From assembly GCA_025457885.1 (NCBI GenBank), contig JALOTN010000009.1, positions 1 through 38,011 on the forward strand: a stretch of 38,011 nt of DNA, in the 5' to 3' direction. The DNA is from Thermoplasmatota archaeon. GTDB lineage: Archaea > Thermoplasmatota > E2 > DHVEG-1. This document shows positions 23,690 through 31,257 of the stretch, piece after piece; position 1 is the stretch's first letter, and each line of letters begins with the position of its first letter. The position numbers were made by a program, and so were the translations under genes. The notes beneath the pieces are model-generated. The model did not search any database. It was not told where the DNA came from and saw nothing but the letters and a program-made list of their open reading frames with translations.

Positions 23690-26077
23690 ATGAAGAAAAT
23701 TGTATATTTAGTAGTAGGACTATTTATTCTAAGTAGTTTTACTACGTTAGGCATTGGAGAAGCTAGTAAGAAACAAGGAGACCTACGTTTCAGCTTTTCA
23801 ACACCAACCATTCTAGAAAAAGACTCGTACGTCCAACTACGATCAGAAGGCACAGACTCTTGGGTCTTTGATGCAGGCAGTCCGATGGTTCCACGACGAA
23901 TTGAGACACTCACCTTACCATTCGGTACTGTAGTTCAAAGCGTTGTCTGCTCCGTACAAGGAGTACAAACTAAGGTGCTCACCCAGAAGGTTGAACCAGC
24001 ACCGACTCCCATGATCATAGGAACAGAGGAAATTCAGCTTCCAACAATGAATGAAGCAATCTACAACGCTGAAGGACTCTTCCCAAATGATTGGGTAAGC
24101 TACAACCTCGGTGGTGGACTGGACGACAACAACCGCCATGTGACAATCTTAACTATCAACACCTATCCGATACGATACGAACCAACAACAGATACCATCT
24201 ATTATGCTGAGAACATCGATGTCACTGTCACCTATAAACTCCCATCTGACAATCCATTCCCAGCAAAAACAGACTATGAATTAGTCATTATCGCACCATC
24301 CAAATTTAGCAGCGCGCTACAACCCTTAATAGACCACAAGATCTCCAAAGGGATCTCGACGATGTTGAAAACCACTGAAGAAATCTATGACGAGTTCTCA
24401 ACCGGATATGACAAACCAGAGCAAATAAAATTATTCATAAAATCCGCTGTTGAAACATACAACACAACTTATGTGTTACTCGTCGGTGGATTAAACTCCT
24501 GGTGGAACGGTGTCGCAAGAGATAACCAAAATGAAGGCACAAAAGACTGGTACGTGCCGGTCCGATATTCCAACTGTATGCCCAGTGCTGGGGATGACCC
24601 TGGATTCATCAGTGATCTGTACTACGCTGATCTTTACAATGAAACTGGTGTCTTCCAAACCTGGGATACCAATAGTAACCACATCTATGGTCAAAACATC
24701 GATAAAAAAGACACCTACCCTGATGTCGCCTTAGGTAGACTCCCCTGCAGAAACGTCAAGGAAGTCAAGGCAGTCGTCGATAAAATCGTCCACTACGAGA
24801 CCACCCCTGCTGGCGATTGGTTCAATAAATTCGTCGGTGTGTCCGGTGACGGGTTTATGGACATCTTAACCCCGGTTGGCATCTATTGGAACACCAATTC
24901 CCTCCCAAATGGGGAGTACACGATTTATGCACAAGCTAAGAACATCAACAATGTGTACGGGCCAGTCGATGAGACTACTATTACATTAGATAAAACCAAA
25001 GCAACCAGCCTCACCTTTAACCACGATGACCATCTTACCACGGGATTGAATTACCCATTCCCACCGGTCGCTGAAATCGTGTCCGTCTCCCCTGGAGATA
25101 TCCTCGGGAACACAGATTACTCCTATGTCCCCACAGAACGAGAAGCATACTGTAATGATTTCTCCGGGTGGGCAAACATACAATACTCCAGTGGTACACT
25201 GAAGATAAATGGGAAAGCCTACGACCCACGACCCTATGGTGTTGACACCAGCATCCATGTCTGGGTTAACAACAGTGCAGGAACCAAAGTCTTTGAACAG
25301 ACAAAAACCGGGTTTGGGATGTACTGGGAAGGAGAATGGTGTGTCGGAGATCAGGAGCTGCTTGGACGGGCTGGTGGTGGATACTACATGCCATCCAGTT
25401 TTGAAAAGACCTACCTGTTCACATCAAGCGGTGAATGGACCAACATGAAACAGGTGCTAAGCACATTCAGCGCTGGTTGTGGGTTCATGTTCTTCTCCGG
25501 TCACGGAAACCCCGGAGTATGGGTTGACCAATACCCAGGTATCCCTGGAAACCGGAAGAACGCAGAAGTCGAAGGACTCGTTTGGTTCCAATTAGGCTTG
25601 CCATTGTTCCCCATGGATTCGCTCACCAATGAATACAAGAATCCAGTGGTGGCCGTCGGTGGATGTCACAACAGTCAGTTCAACGTGTCATTCCTCGCAA
25701 CCCTCAAAGACAAAACGAACGCGGCTCAGATGCAAACCTACGGGTACCCCGTTGCAGAATGCTGGAGCGAACGACTCGTCCGACTTGAAAAGACTGGTGC
25801 GATCGCCTCAATGGGAAACACTGGGTTCGGATATGGACTCCTTGGAGAATACTGTACAGCTGGTGGACTTGATGGATATATCACCACCGAGTTCTTTGTC
25901 CAATATGGGACCGAGGGACATGAAGTTCTTGGAGACGCCTATGCAGCGACCTTGACTGAGTACGTCAGCCACTTCAAAGCATCCGCGGAATTCCCCTGGG
26001 ACTTCTCACACCAGAAATCCGTTGAGCAATGGGTGCTAATGGGAGACCCAAGTCTCCTTATCGGCGGGTACTCGTAA
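23690..26077 (+). CDS. Secreted gingipain-like (C25) cysteine peptidase, long form (paralogue 2)
   Basis: 795-residue exported clan CD peptidase, paralogue of the protein at 4677. Signal peptide about 1-23. The N-terminal domain (about 35-185) includes GSPMVPRRIE. Catalytic His605 lies in FFSGHGNPG and Cys659 in AVGGCHNS. GVSGDGFMD (about 383-391) is followed by the same insert as in paralogue 1, with NGEYTIYAQ, HDDHLTTG and YDPRPYG, before the His loop. It ends GDPSLLIGGYS with no further domain. Codon use looks more A-rich and less GC-rich than that of paralogue 1. Single gene with TATA box and a hairpin/T-run terminator. Probably another extracellular peptidase; substrate preference unknown. 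Confidence 0.92.
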   Translation: MKKIVYLVVGLFILSSFTTLGIGEASKKQGDLRFSFSTPTILEKDSYVQLRSEGTDSWVFDAGSPMVPRRIETLTLPFGTVVQSVVCSVQGVQTKVLTQKVEPAPTPMIIGTEEIQLPTMNEAIYNAEGLFPNDWVSYNLGGGLDDNNRHVTILTINTYPIRYEPTTDTIYYAENIDVTVTYKLPSDNPFPAKTDYELVIIAPSKFSSALQPLIDHKISKGISTMLKTTEEIYDEFSTGYDKPEQIKLFIKSAVETYNTTYVLLVGGLNSWWNGVARDNQNEGTKDWYVPVRYSNCMPSAGDDPGFISDLYYADLYNETGVFQTWDTNSNHIYGQNIDKKDTYPDVALGRLPCRNVKEVKAVVDKIVHYETTPAGDWFNKFVGVSGDGFMDILTPVGIYWNTNSLPNGEYTIYAQAKNINNVYGPVDETTITLDKTKATSLTFNHDDHLTTGLNYPFPPVAEIVSVSPGDILGNTDYSYVPTEREAYCNDFSGWANIQYSSGTLKINGKAYDPRPYGVDTSIHVWVNNSAGTKVFEQTKTGFGMYWEGEWCVGDQELLGRAGGGYYMPSSFEKTYLFTSSGEWTNMKQVLSTFSAGCGFMFFSGHGNPGVWVDQYPGIPGNRKNAEVEGLVWFQLGLPLFPMDSLTNEYKNPVVAVGGCHNSQFNVSFLATLKDKTNAAQMQTYGYPVAECWSERLVRLEKTGAIASMGNTGFGYGLLGEYCTAGGLDGYITTEFFVQYGTEGHEVLGDAYAATLTEYVSHFKASAEFPWDFSHQKSVEQWVLMGDPSLLIGGYS

Positions 26078-26110
26078 ACCGAGTACACCCCATTTTTCTC
26101 TTTTTTTTTT
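26066..26110 (+). terminator. Hairpin plus T-run terminator of the second C25 gene
   Basis: Arms GTACTC (26068-26073) and GAGTAC (26081-26086) span the stop codon, with GGG/CCC able to extend the stem. A T-rich run (26093-26110) follows. Confidence 0.6.
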
Positions 26111-26217
26111 ATTTATTTATACTTGTTTTTTATCGTTTTATCATTGCTTCATCCAGGGGGCAATTTATCTAGGATAACCATTAGTTCTAATGAAAAAAAG
26201 TATTTTGAGATCTAGTG

Positions 26218-27183
26218 TTAGATGAATTTATTTAAGAGAAGAAGAATGGAAAGAAAGCTGTAGGTCTGGGTGATGATTATGATCCATTGTGGATTGTGCG
26301 CGGAAATATCGACGATTTGTTCTTTGAGATTGACATTTCCTTGAGAGTTCGTGTACTGTCTTGAGAGGATGAGGAGTTTTTTTATCTTGGTTATTACATA
26401 CATAACAGAGATTGGAATAATTAAAAGGAGAACTGCGAGGTACGGTCGAGATCCATTGAGCCATTCAAGGAGGTAGGCGGTGATGAAGAATATTGCACCT
26501 ATACTGATAAGACTGATACATGTGACACAGGCTTTGACCAGACCAAGATGAACCGTCATGGTTTCTATCCGCATAGTTTTATCCCCAAAATAGTCACGTA
26601 TCTCAGTTGGGATGATTACTCCGTAGATGGTCATTGTGAGTCCAATGAGTGCCAAAACGAAGAAAGGTTGGATTTGAGTAGTAAAGGTAAAATACGCAAA
26701 CAATACAGGGAAGATGCCCAGGACGAGAATGAGTGAAACAGGGGCAAGCCAGGATCGAGCTTTCAACCTAATAGGCGGAGCTGAATAAATCCAGCCGAGG
26801 GATATTCCGATGACCCACATCAACAACAACCAGGGGTTCTTCTGGATATACATGAAAAGAACGACCAATGCTAGCGTGATGATAAATTCGATGAACAGCA
26901 GATATCTGATGCGTTTTTTCCCTACTGCATCAACTGCATCTGTTATGTTTTTCTTTCGTGAATCTTTGAGATCTAACTCATAATCTGATAACGTGTTAAT
27001 TTGTGCACCGATCGCAGAGCTACCATTGATAATCGTAAATGAAAGTACGATAAGTACGACTAGGGTCGAAAGGCTAATTGTGGAGTTAACACCCCAAGCA
27101 AGACCAAGAATGAGGGAACCAAGGTTTGGCATGATGAATTCTGCCCGTGAGATAGTACCAATCAATCGAAGGATGCGAAACAT
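26218..27183 (-). CDS. UbiA-family prenyltransferase
   Basis: 321-residue membrane enzyme with about nine helices that transfers a prenyl chain to an acceptor. The two Asp-rich motifs are visible: NTLSDYELDLKDSRKKN (NxxxDxxxD, the magnesium-diphosphate site, near residue 63) and EIRDYFGDKTMRIET (DxxxD, near residue 194), followed by the expected hydrophobic blocks. In archaea the family includes geranylgeranylglyceryl phosphate prenyltransferase of lipid biosynthesis and quinone/heme-type enzymes; which one this is cannot be said. It is a monocistronic minus-strand gene with ATG at 27183. The gap between it and the C25 terminator is AT-rich without features. Confidence 0.87.
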   Translation of the reverse strand: MFRILRLIGTISRAEFIMPNLGSLILGLAWGVNSTISLSTLVVLIVLSFTIINGSSAIGAQINTLSDYELDLKDSRKKNITDAVDAVGKKRIRYLLFIEFIITLALVVLFMYIQKNPWLLLMWVIGISLGWIYSAPPIRLKARSWLAPVSLILVLGIFPVLFAYFTFTTQIQPFFVLALIGLTMTIYGVIIPTEIRDYFGDKTMRIETMTVHLGLVKACVTCISLISIGAIFFITAYLLEWLNGSRPYLAVLLLIIPISVMYVITKIKKLLILSRQYTNSQGNVNLKEQIVDISAHNPQWIIIITQTYSFLSILLLLNKFI

Positions 27184-27276
27184 AGGAGTCCAGAAATTCG
27201 CACTCGTTCATTTATCTTTCGTAGTAGAACGTCGATAATTGAATGAAAAAATCAAACGAGATGATGATGGTATCAT

Positions 27277-27681
27277 CTAATCAATAACGATTTCTTTTTT
27301 GAGGAGGATATCTGAGATTTTTATCTTTTTCCCATTGGGTAATAGTTCCAAGGGAGGCTGTAGACCTTGTTCGTACATTTGAAAATTTGCACACCGGGTA
27401 TGTCTTTCTTCGATAGTACAGTATTTTATGACGATTTCTTTGAACAGTTTGATAGTCATGTCATCTTCAACGAAATATTTGAGTAACACAGGGATTCCGT
27501 TCACCGCTTCTTCAGCGCAGCGTTCCAGGTACTTGCAGTTAAATTTCTTCTGCAAGACGTTATAGACTAGACAATTGGTGTGTTTGTCAGATTCGCAGGT
27601 CTCAAAACTCATTAAATTCTTGATATGAGGGAACCGTGTGATACAGAGTCTAGTGAAATCTTCATAGTATGGACACGTCAT
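27277..27681 (-). CDS. Cys-rich cytoplasmic protein, unrecognised
   Basis: 134 residues with about eight cysteines (3, 13, 29, 37, 49, 55, 88 and 97). It begins TCPYYEDFTRLCITRFPHIKN and continues FETCESDKHTNCLVY and NCKYLERCAEE, which looks like a metal- or Fe-S-binding arrangement. No signal peptide. Similar Cys-rich CPYY-type proteins are, as far as I recall, found in other archaea without assigned function. It is divergent from the radical SAM gene (110 bases apart), so a shared regulatory region and a role with that system are conceivable but unproven. Minus-strand GTTTTTAAAG near 27723-27732 could be its TATA box. Confidence 0.6.
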   Translation of the reverse strand: MTCPYYEDFTRLCITRFPHIKNLMSFETCESDKHTNCLVYNVLQKKFNCKYLERCAEEAVNGIPVLLKYFVEDDMTIKLFKEIVIKYCTIEERHTRCANFQMYEQGLQPPLELLPNGKKIKISDILLKKEIVID

Positions 27682-27790
27682 GATCTCCCATCCGTGCTTC
27701 TTTTATTTTGAATCCTTTTTTTCTTTAAAAACATACCTCTTCATCGAAAGTCTTAAAGGATAGATATCCGATAAAACCGGGGGTTGTCGT

Positions 27791-29065
27791 ATGTTGAAAC
27801 ATGTGACGTTGGATGGTGTGCGGCTTCATTTAAAACCAGATGAGAAGAAACTATGGATCAATAGTAAATATGTGTTGTTTTTGAATGAGACGACGTGTTT
27901 TATCCTGGAGGCGATGATTGAGAGTTGTTATGAAGTATCAAAAGAGCAGGTTCCTGAGAAGACCGTGCAGAAGATCATCCGGAAATATCGGGTGTCAAAG
28001 GCAAAAGCCCGACATGATTTTGATGCGATCATCGGGGTGATCAATAGTTTTGCTCGTGAGGAGCCTCCACTGCATTTAATCGGAATGACCCAGATAGAAC
28101 CAGAGAGTATGAAAGCCCCGGGTCGGATGGATCTTTCCTTGACGTATGCCTGTAACAATCAGTGTCCACAGTGTTATTTGTCTGAGAATGCTGATACGAA
28201 AGGATCCCTTGAGACCATGCGATGGAAACAGGTTATTGACACGTTATGGGCAGTAGGGATCCCTCAGGTGGTGTTCACTGGAGGGGAGTGTCTGTTGCGG
28301 GATGATCTGGTAGAGCTTGTTGAGTATAGTAAACAGTTCACCACCGGTGTTATCACGAATGGGACACTGCTTTCTGCTCCGCTTGCGGAGAAGCTTCATG
28401 ATGCGCATCTTGATTGGATCCAGATCACATTGGAGTCTGCAAAAAAAGCAGTACATGACGAGATTCAGGGGCGGAAGGGTGCTTGGGAGGAAACCGTGGA
28501 AGGAATCAAACATGCCGTGGCCGCTGGTCTTTCAGTGAGTGTGAATGCGACGCTTTCAAAAAAGAATGCAAAGGAACTAAAGAAGCTTATCGCATTTGCG
28601 CAGAAACTAGGTGTACGGTATGTCTCTGCTAACGCCATCATCAATGCAGGTCGTGGGATAGCGGAGAAAGCAGAATATGGTTTACAAGAAGCAGAGTTAA
28701 AGAAAATCCTTAAGGAGGCACAACAGTACGCGGCATCTCATGAGATGCAATTCAACTGGTTCTTACCAACCTGCTATAAGAATATAGATCCAGTAGAACT
28801 CGGATTTGGCCAGCGATGCTGCTCAGCTTGTTCTGTGAATATGATGATTGAACCAAATGGTGATGTCATCCCCTGTCAGAGCTGGACGCAACAGAATCTT
28901 GGGAATATTCTTACAGATCCTTGGGAAAAAATCTGGGGTCATCCGCTGGCGGTTCAGATTAGAAATCATGCGTTTGTTGAAGACGAGTGTAAAGGATGTG
29001 AACATCTGTCTGTCTGTCTTGGGGCATGCCCTCTTGATCATTTGAACAAGGAGGAAGTCGTATGA
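27791..29065 (+). CDS. Radical SAM/SPASM enzyme with PqqD-like N-terminal domain
   Basis: 424-residue radical SAM enzyme. Residues about 1-90 look like a PqqD-type peptide-binding domain (LNETTCFILEAMIE ... VSKAKARHDFDAIIGVI), the RiPP recognition element fused to many peptide-modifying enzymes. The radical SAM core begins with DLSLTYACNNQCPQCY: Cys121, Cys125 and Cys128 bind the SAM-cleaving 4Fe-4S cluster; VFTGGECLLR (162-171) is the SAM-binding GGE motif. The C-terminal SPASM region has cysteines at 343, 344, 347, 362, 400, 403, 409 and 413, enough for two auxiliary clusters (CCSACS, IPCQSW, CKGCEHLSVCLGAC). The stop overlaps the ATG of the next gene (ATGA, 29062-29065), so both are made together. 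Most likely it modifies the Cys-rich tail of that neighbour; a PqqE-like role is the closest analogue. Chemistry (thioether, C-C or other) cannot be told. Confidence 0.87.
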   Translation: MLKHVTLDGVRLHLKPDEKKLWINSKYVLFLNETTCFILEAMIESCYEVSKEQVPEKTVQKIIRKYRVSKAKARHDFDAIIGVINSFAREEPPLHLIGMTQIEPESMKAPGRMDLSLTYACNNQCPQCYLSENADTKGSLETMRWKQVIDTLWAVGIPQVVFTGGECLLRDDLVELVEYSKQFTTGVITNGTLLSAPLAEKLHDAHLDWIQITLESAKKAVHDEIQGRKGAWEETVEGIKHAVAAGLSVSVNATLSKKNAKELKKLIAFAQKLGVRYVSANAIINAGRGIAEKAEYGLQEAELKKILKEAQQYAASHEMQFNWFLPTCYKNIDPVELGFGQRCCSACSVNMMIEPNGDVIPCQSWTQQNLGNILTDPWEKIWGHPLAVQIRNHAFVEDECKGCEHLSVCLGACPLDHLNKEEVV

Positions 29066-30486
29066 AGATGAGAGGAAAAGTGCTTGAAATCTTTCTGTAT
29101 GGAATCAGTGTATTGGTTTTGTTTTTAGCATCATCAGTGGTAGCGGATACCGGGACTTATACGATTTCTACTCAGAATGTTGATTTGTGGGTGCAGACGG
29201 ATGGGAATGTTCTCATCCGATATGAGATATCGATGCAGGTGCATACGGGGAATATCCCTTGGGTGACGGTTGGGTTACCAACATCCAATTATGAGGTTCG
29301 TTCGAGCGGAGGGGATGCTGCAGCAGTTGTTCCCCAAAACAGTGGTGGCTGGTCTGGGGTGTATGTCACACTGGATAGGACGTTCTATGCCAATGAACAA
29401 TTCACCTTCTTGTTTGAGGTGTTGCAGAAGGAGTTCATCTATAAATATAACGATGAGCAGGCGTCTTTGCAGTTCATCCCGTGTTGGTGGGATAACGCAA
29501 AAATCGATCATATGAATGTCATGATTCATCTTCCGCCGGAGATTCATAGTGTGACGACCACGTCGCAGCCAACGGCTTTTATGAACTCGAGTGTCTTGTG
29601 GTCCTGGCAGGATATCCCGGCTGGTGAGAAAAAAACCACAGGGATGCTTATGCCTTTGTCGGTGTTTACTCATGTTGGACCTGGGCCAGGGGTCTTTGAT
29701 TTTCTATCAGGATATAGTTGGATGTTGTGGATTATCCCTGGATTAATTATTGCAGTCGTAATCATAGCGTTGGTGCTGCGTGGTGTGTTTCGATCATCGT
29801 ATGAGGATCCACAGATGTATGCCGGGGGTTTTCGGAAACTCATCAAACGTATCAGCCTGGATTGTCCAAATGACGGGACACGACTGGAGCGTCGATCGTT
29901 TCATGGGACGACGATTGATTTCTGTGAGACCTGCGGGGGGAGCTATTTTGACAAAGGTGAGGTGGAATCTTTACTGGAATCTGGGGTCAATGAAAGGGAG
30001 TTTAACACGAGATCAGTGGTCTCCTTCCGTGATTATTCCTCACCGGTTGGTACCTGTCCGCGTTGTGATGGAAGCATGGAGACGGTCACTCGAACGAGTG
30101 AGTATAAGGATTATCGTATCTATGTCTGTAAGGAGTGTCGTGGGATTTGGATGAATAAGAATATTTATCAAGCGATTAAGGACAAACGAGTAGAGCAAGA
30201 CCAGCAGCAGAAGAACCGTTTAGTGGAGGTTGGTGAGAAGAAATCTGAGATTAAAAAAGCGTATTATGCTCCGAGCTGGTGGTGGTTCTATCCGTATATC
30301 TTTTATCCGCGTCAGTATCAGAAGGATATTGCTCCAAAAGCCCCGGTGTCGCATTCCTGTGCATGTGTGTCTTGTGCGTGTGTGTCGAGTTGTGCGTGTG
30401 CCTGCGCATGTGCGGGTGGTGGGGCTGCTGGGTGCGCCCCAAAAGAGACGATGTACCCACAGATTTCTTTTTTGAAAAAAAGATGA
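29062..30486 (+). CDS. Membrane protein with TFIIB-type zinc ribbons and Cys-Ala-rich C-terminal tail; candidate radical SAM substrate
   Basis: 474 residues. A signal/anchor segment (about 8-28) is followed by an extracellular beta domain (about 30-205, DUF2207-like) and a membrane helix (about 219-241). The rest is cytoplasmic: one ribbon with CPND (Cys268; the second Cys of the pair is Asp271) and FCETCGG (Cys288, Cys291), and a second complete ribbon with Cys332, Cys335, Cys356 and Cys359 (CPRC, CKEC), both like zf-TFIIB. After a Lys/Gln linker comes WWWFYPYIFYP, then a tail with nine cysteines (433, 435, 438, 440, 444, 446, 448, 450, 458) alternating with Ala, a GGG segment and ISFLKKR at the very end. 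The coding overlap with the radical SAM gene argues that the tail is its substrate. Alternatively it binds metal. I know no characterised function. Confidence 0.8.
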   Translation: MKMRGKVLEIFLYGISVLVLFLASSVVADTGTYTISTQNVDLWVQTDGNVLIRYEISMQVHTGNIPWVTVGLPTSNYEVRSSGGDAAAVVPQNSGGWSGVYVTLDRTFYANEQFTFLFEVLQKEFIYKYNDEQASLQFIPCWWDNAKIDHMNVMIHLPPEIHSVTTTSQPTAFMNSSVLWSWQDIPAGEKKTTGMLMPLSVFTHVGPGPGVFDFLSGYSWMLWIIPGLIIAVVIIALVLRGVFRSSYEDPQMYAGGFRKLIKRISLDCPNDGTRLERRSFHGTTIDFCETCGGSYFDKGEVESLLESGVNEREFNTRSVVSFRDYSSPVGTCPRCDGSMETVTRTSEYKDYRIYVCKECRGIWMNKNIYQAIKDKRVEQDQQQKNRLVEVGEKKSEIKKAYYAPSWWWFYPYIFYPRQYQKDIAPKAPVSHSCACVSCACVSSCACACACAGGGAAGCAPKETMYPQISFLKKR

Positions 30487-30498
30487 TGAGACGGGTGT

Positions 30499-31116
30499 TT
30501 AAGGTTCCTTTGTCTCAGGATTTGGTTGATGTATCATCGTCGTTGATGCTGTGAGATAGCCTCCATAAGCAACGAACCAGATCATGACGGGGTAAATGAT
30601 CATCCGCTCTGATCCACCATGTCCGATAATCCCATATAAATTCAGGATATTGATATCACTCATGAGATGTATGATGAGGAAAAGTATCCCGAGGATACCG
30701 GGTGCGATGGAGAGAAAATTGATTGGTTTTGGGAGAATTGTTGAGATGCTGATGGGAACGAGGTTCGTGAAAAGAAAAGCGATTAAGGCAAAGATTGCAT
30801 GGATGCCTGGGTTGTTCAATGGAAACAAAGCTACTCCAATAGCACCGATTGATGAAGCGATGATCATGAAAGTTATCCAGCGTTTATTATGATACTTATG
30901 ATAGAGGTATGCTGCAAGAAGCATGAATACGCCAAACAGGATTAATGAAATGTTGAACAAGAATTGCGTCTGTGGTATCACTCCTAAATCACTTATCGCA
31001 TCATCATGGACAGAATAGTTAGGGGCGATGGATGCGCCAAGCATGAGGACGAGGAGGAACTGGCCGGAGAGTAGACTGAAAAGTAGTCCTACTATGAGAT
31101 TTTTATTTTTCAACAT
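30499..31116 (-). CDS. DUF998-like membrane protein
   Basis: About 205 residues with six predicted membrane helices. The pattern HDDAISDLG after the first helix, a phenylalanine-rich helix, GVALFPLNNPGIHAIFALIAF and a last helix with YPVMIWFVAYGGYL fit the DUF998 family of unknown function. Start is ATG at 31116 or TTG at 31128. It is convergent with the Cys-Ala-tail gene, with only 12 bases between stop codons. No role can be assigned. Confidence 0.75.
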   Translation of the reverse strand: MLKNKNLIVGLLFSLLSGQFLLVLMLGASIAPNYSVHDDAISDLGVIPQTQFLFNISLILFGVFMLLAAYLYHKYHNKRWITFMIIASSIGAIGVALFPLNNPGIHAIFALIAFLFTNLVPISISTILPKPINFLSIAPGILGILFLIIHLMSDINILNLYGIIGHGGSERMIIYPVMIWFVAYGGYLTASTTMIHQPNPETKEP

Positions 31117-31257
31117 TCGTAGTTTCAATCGTTATTTTAGTATTTATTTTTTATCTTTTTTTCATCGGGTCAAATCATTTATTGAGAAATAAAAAGTATT
31201 TTACTTTTGATTATTAATATCATATATGATATAATATTTTGGAGAGTTGCGAGGTGA

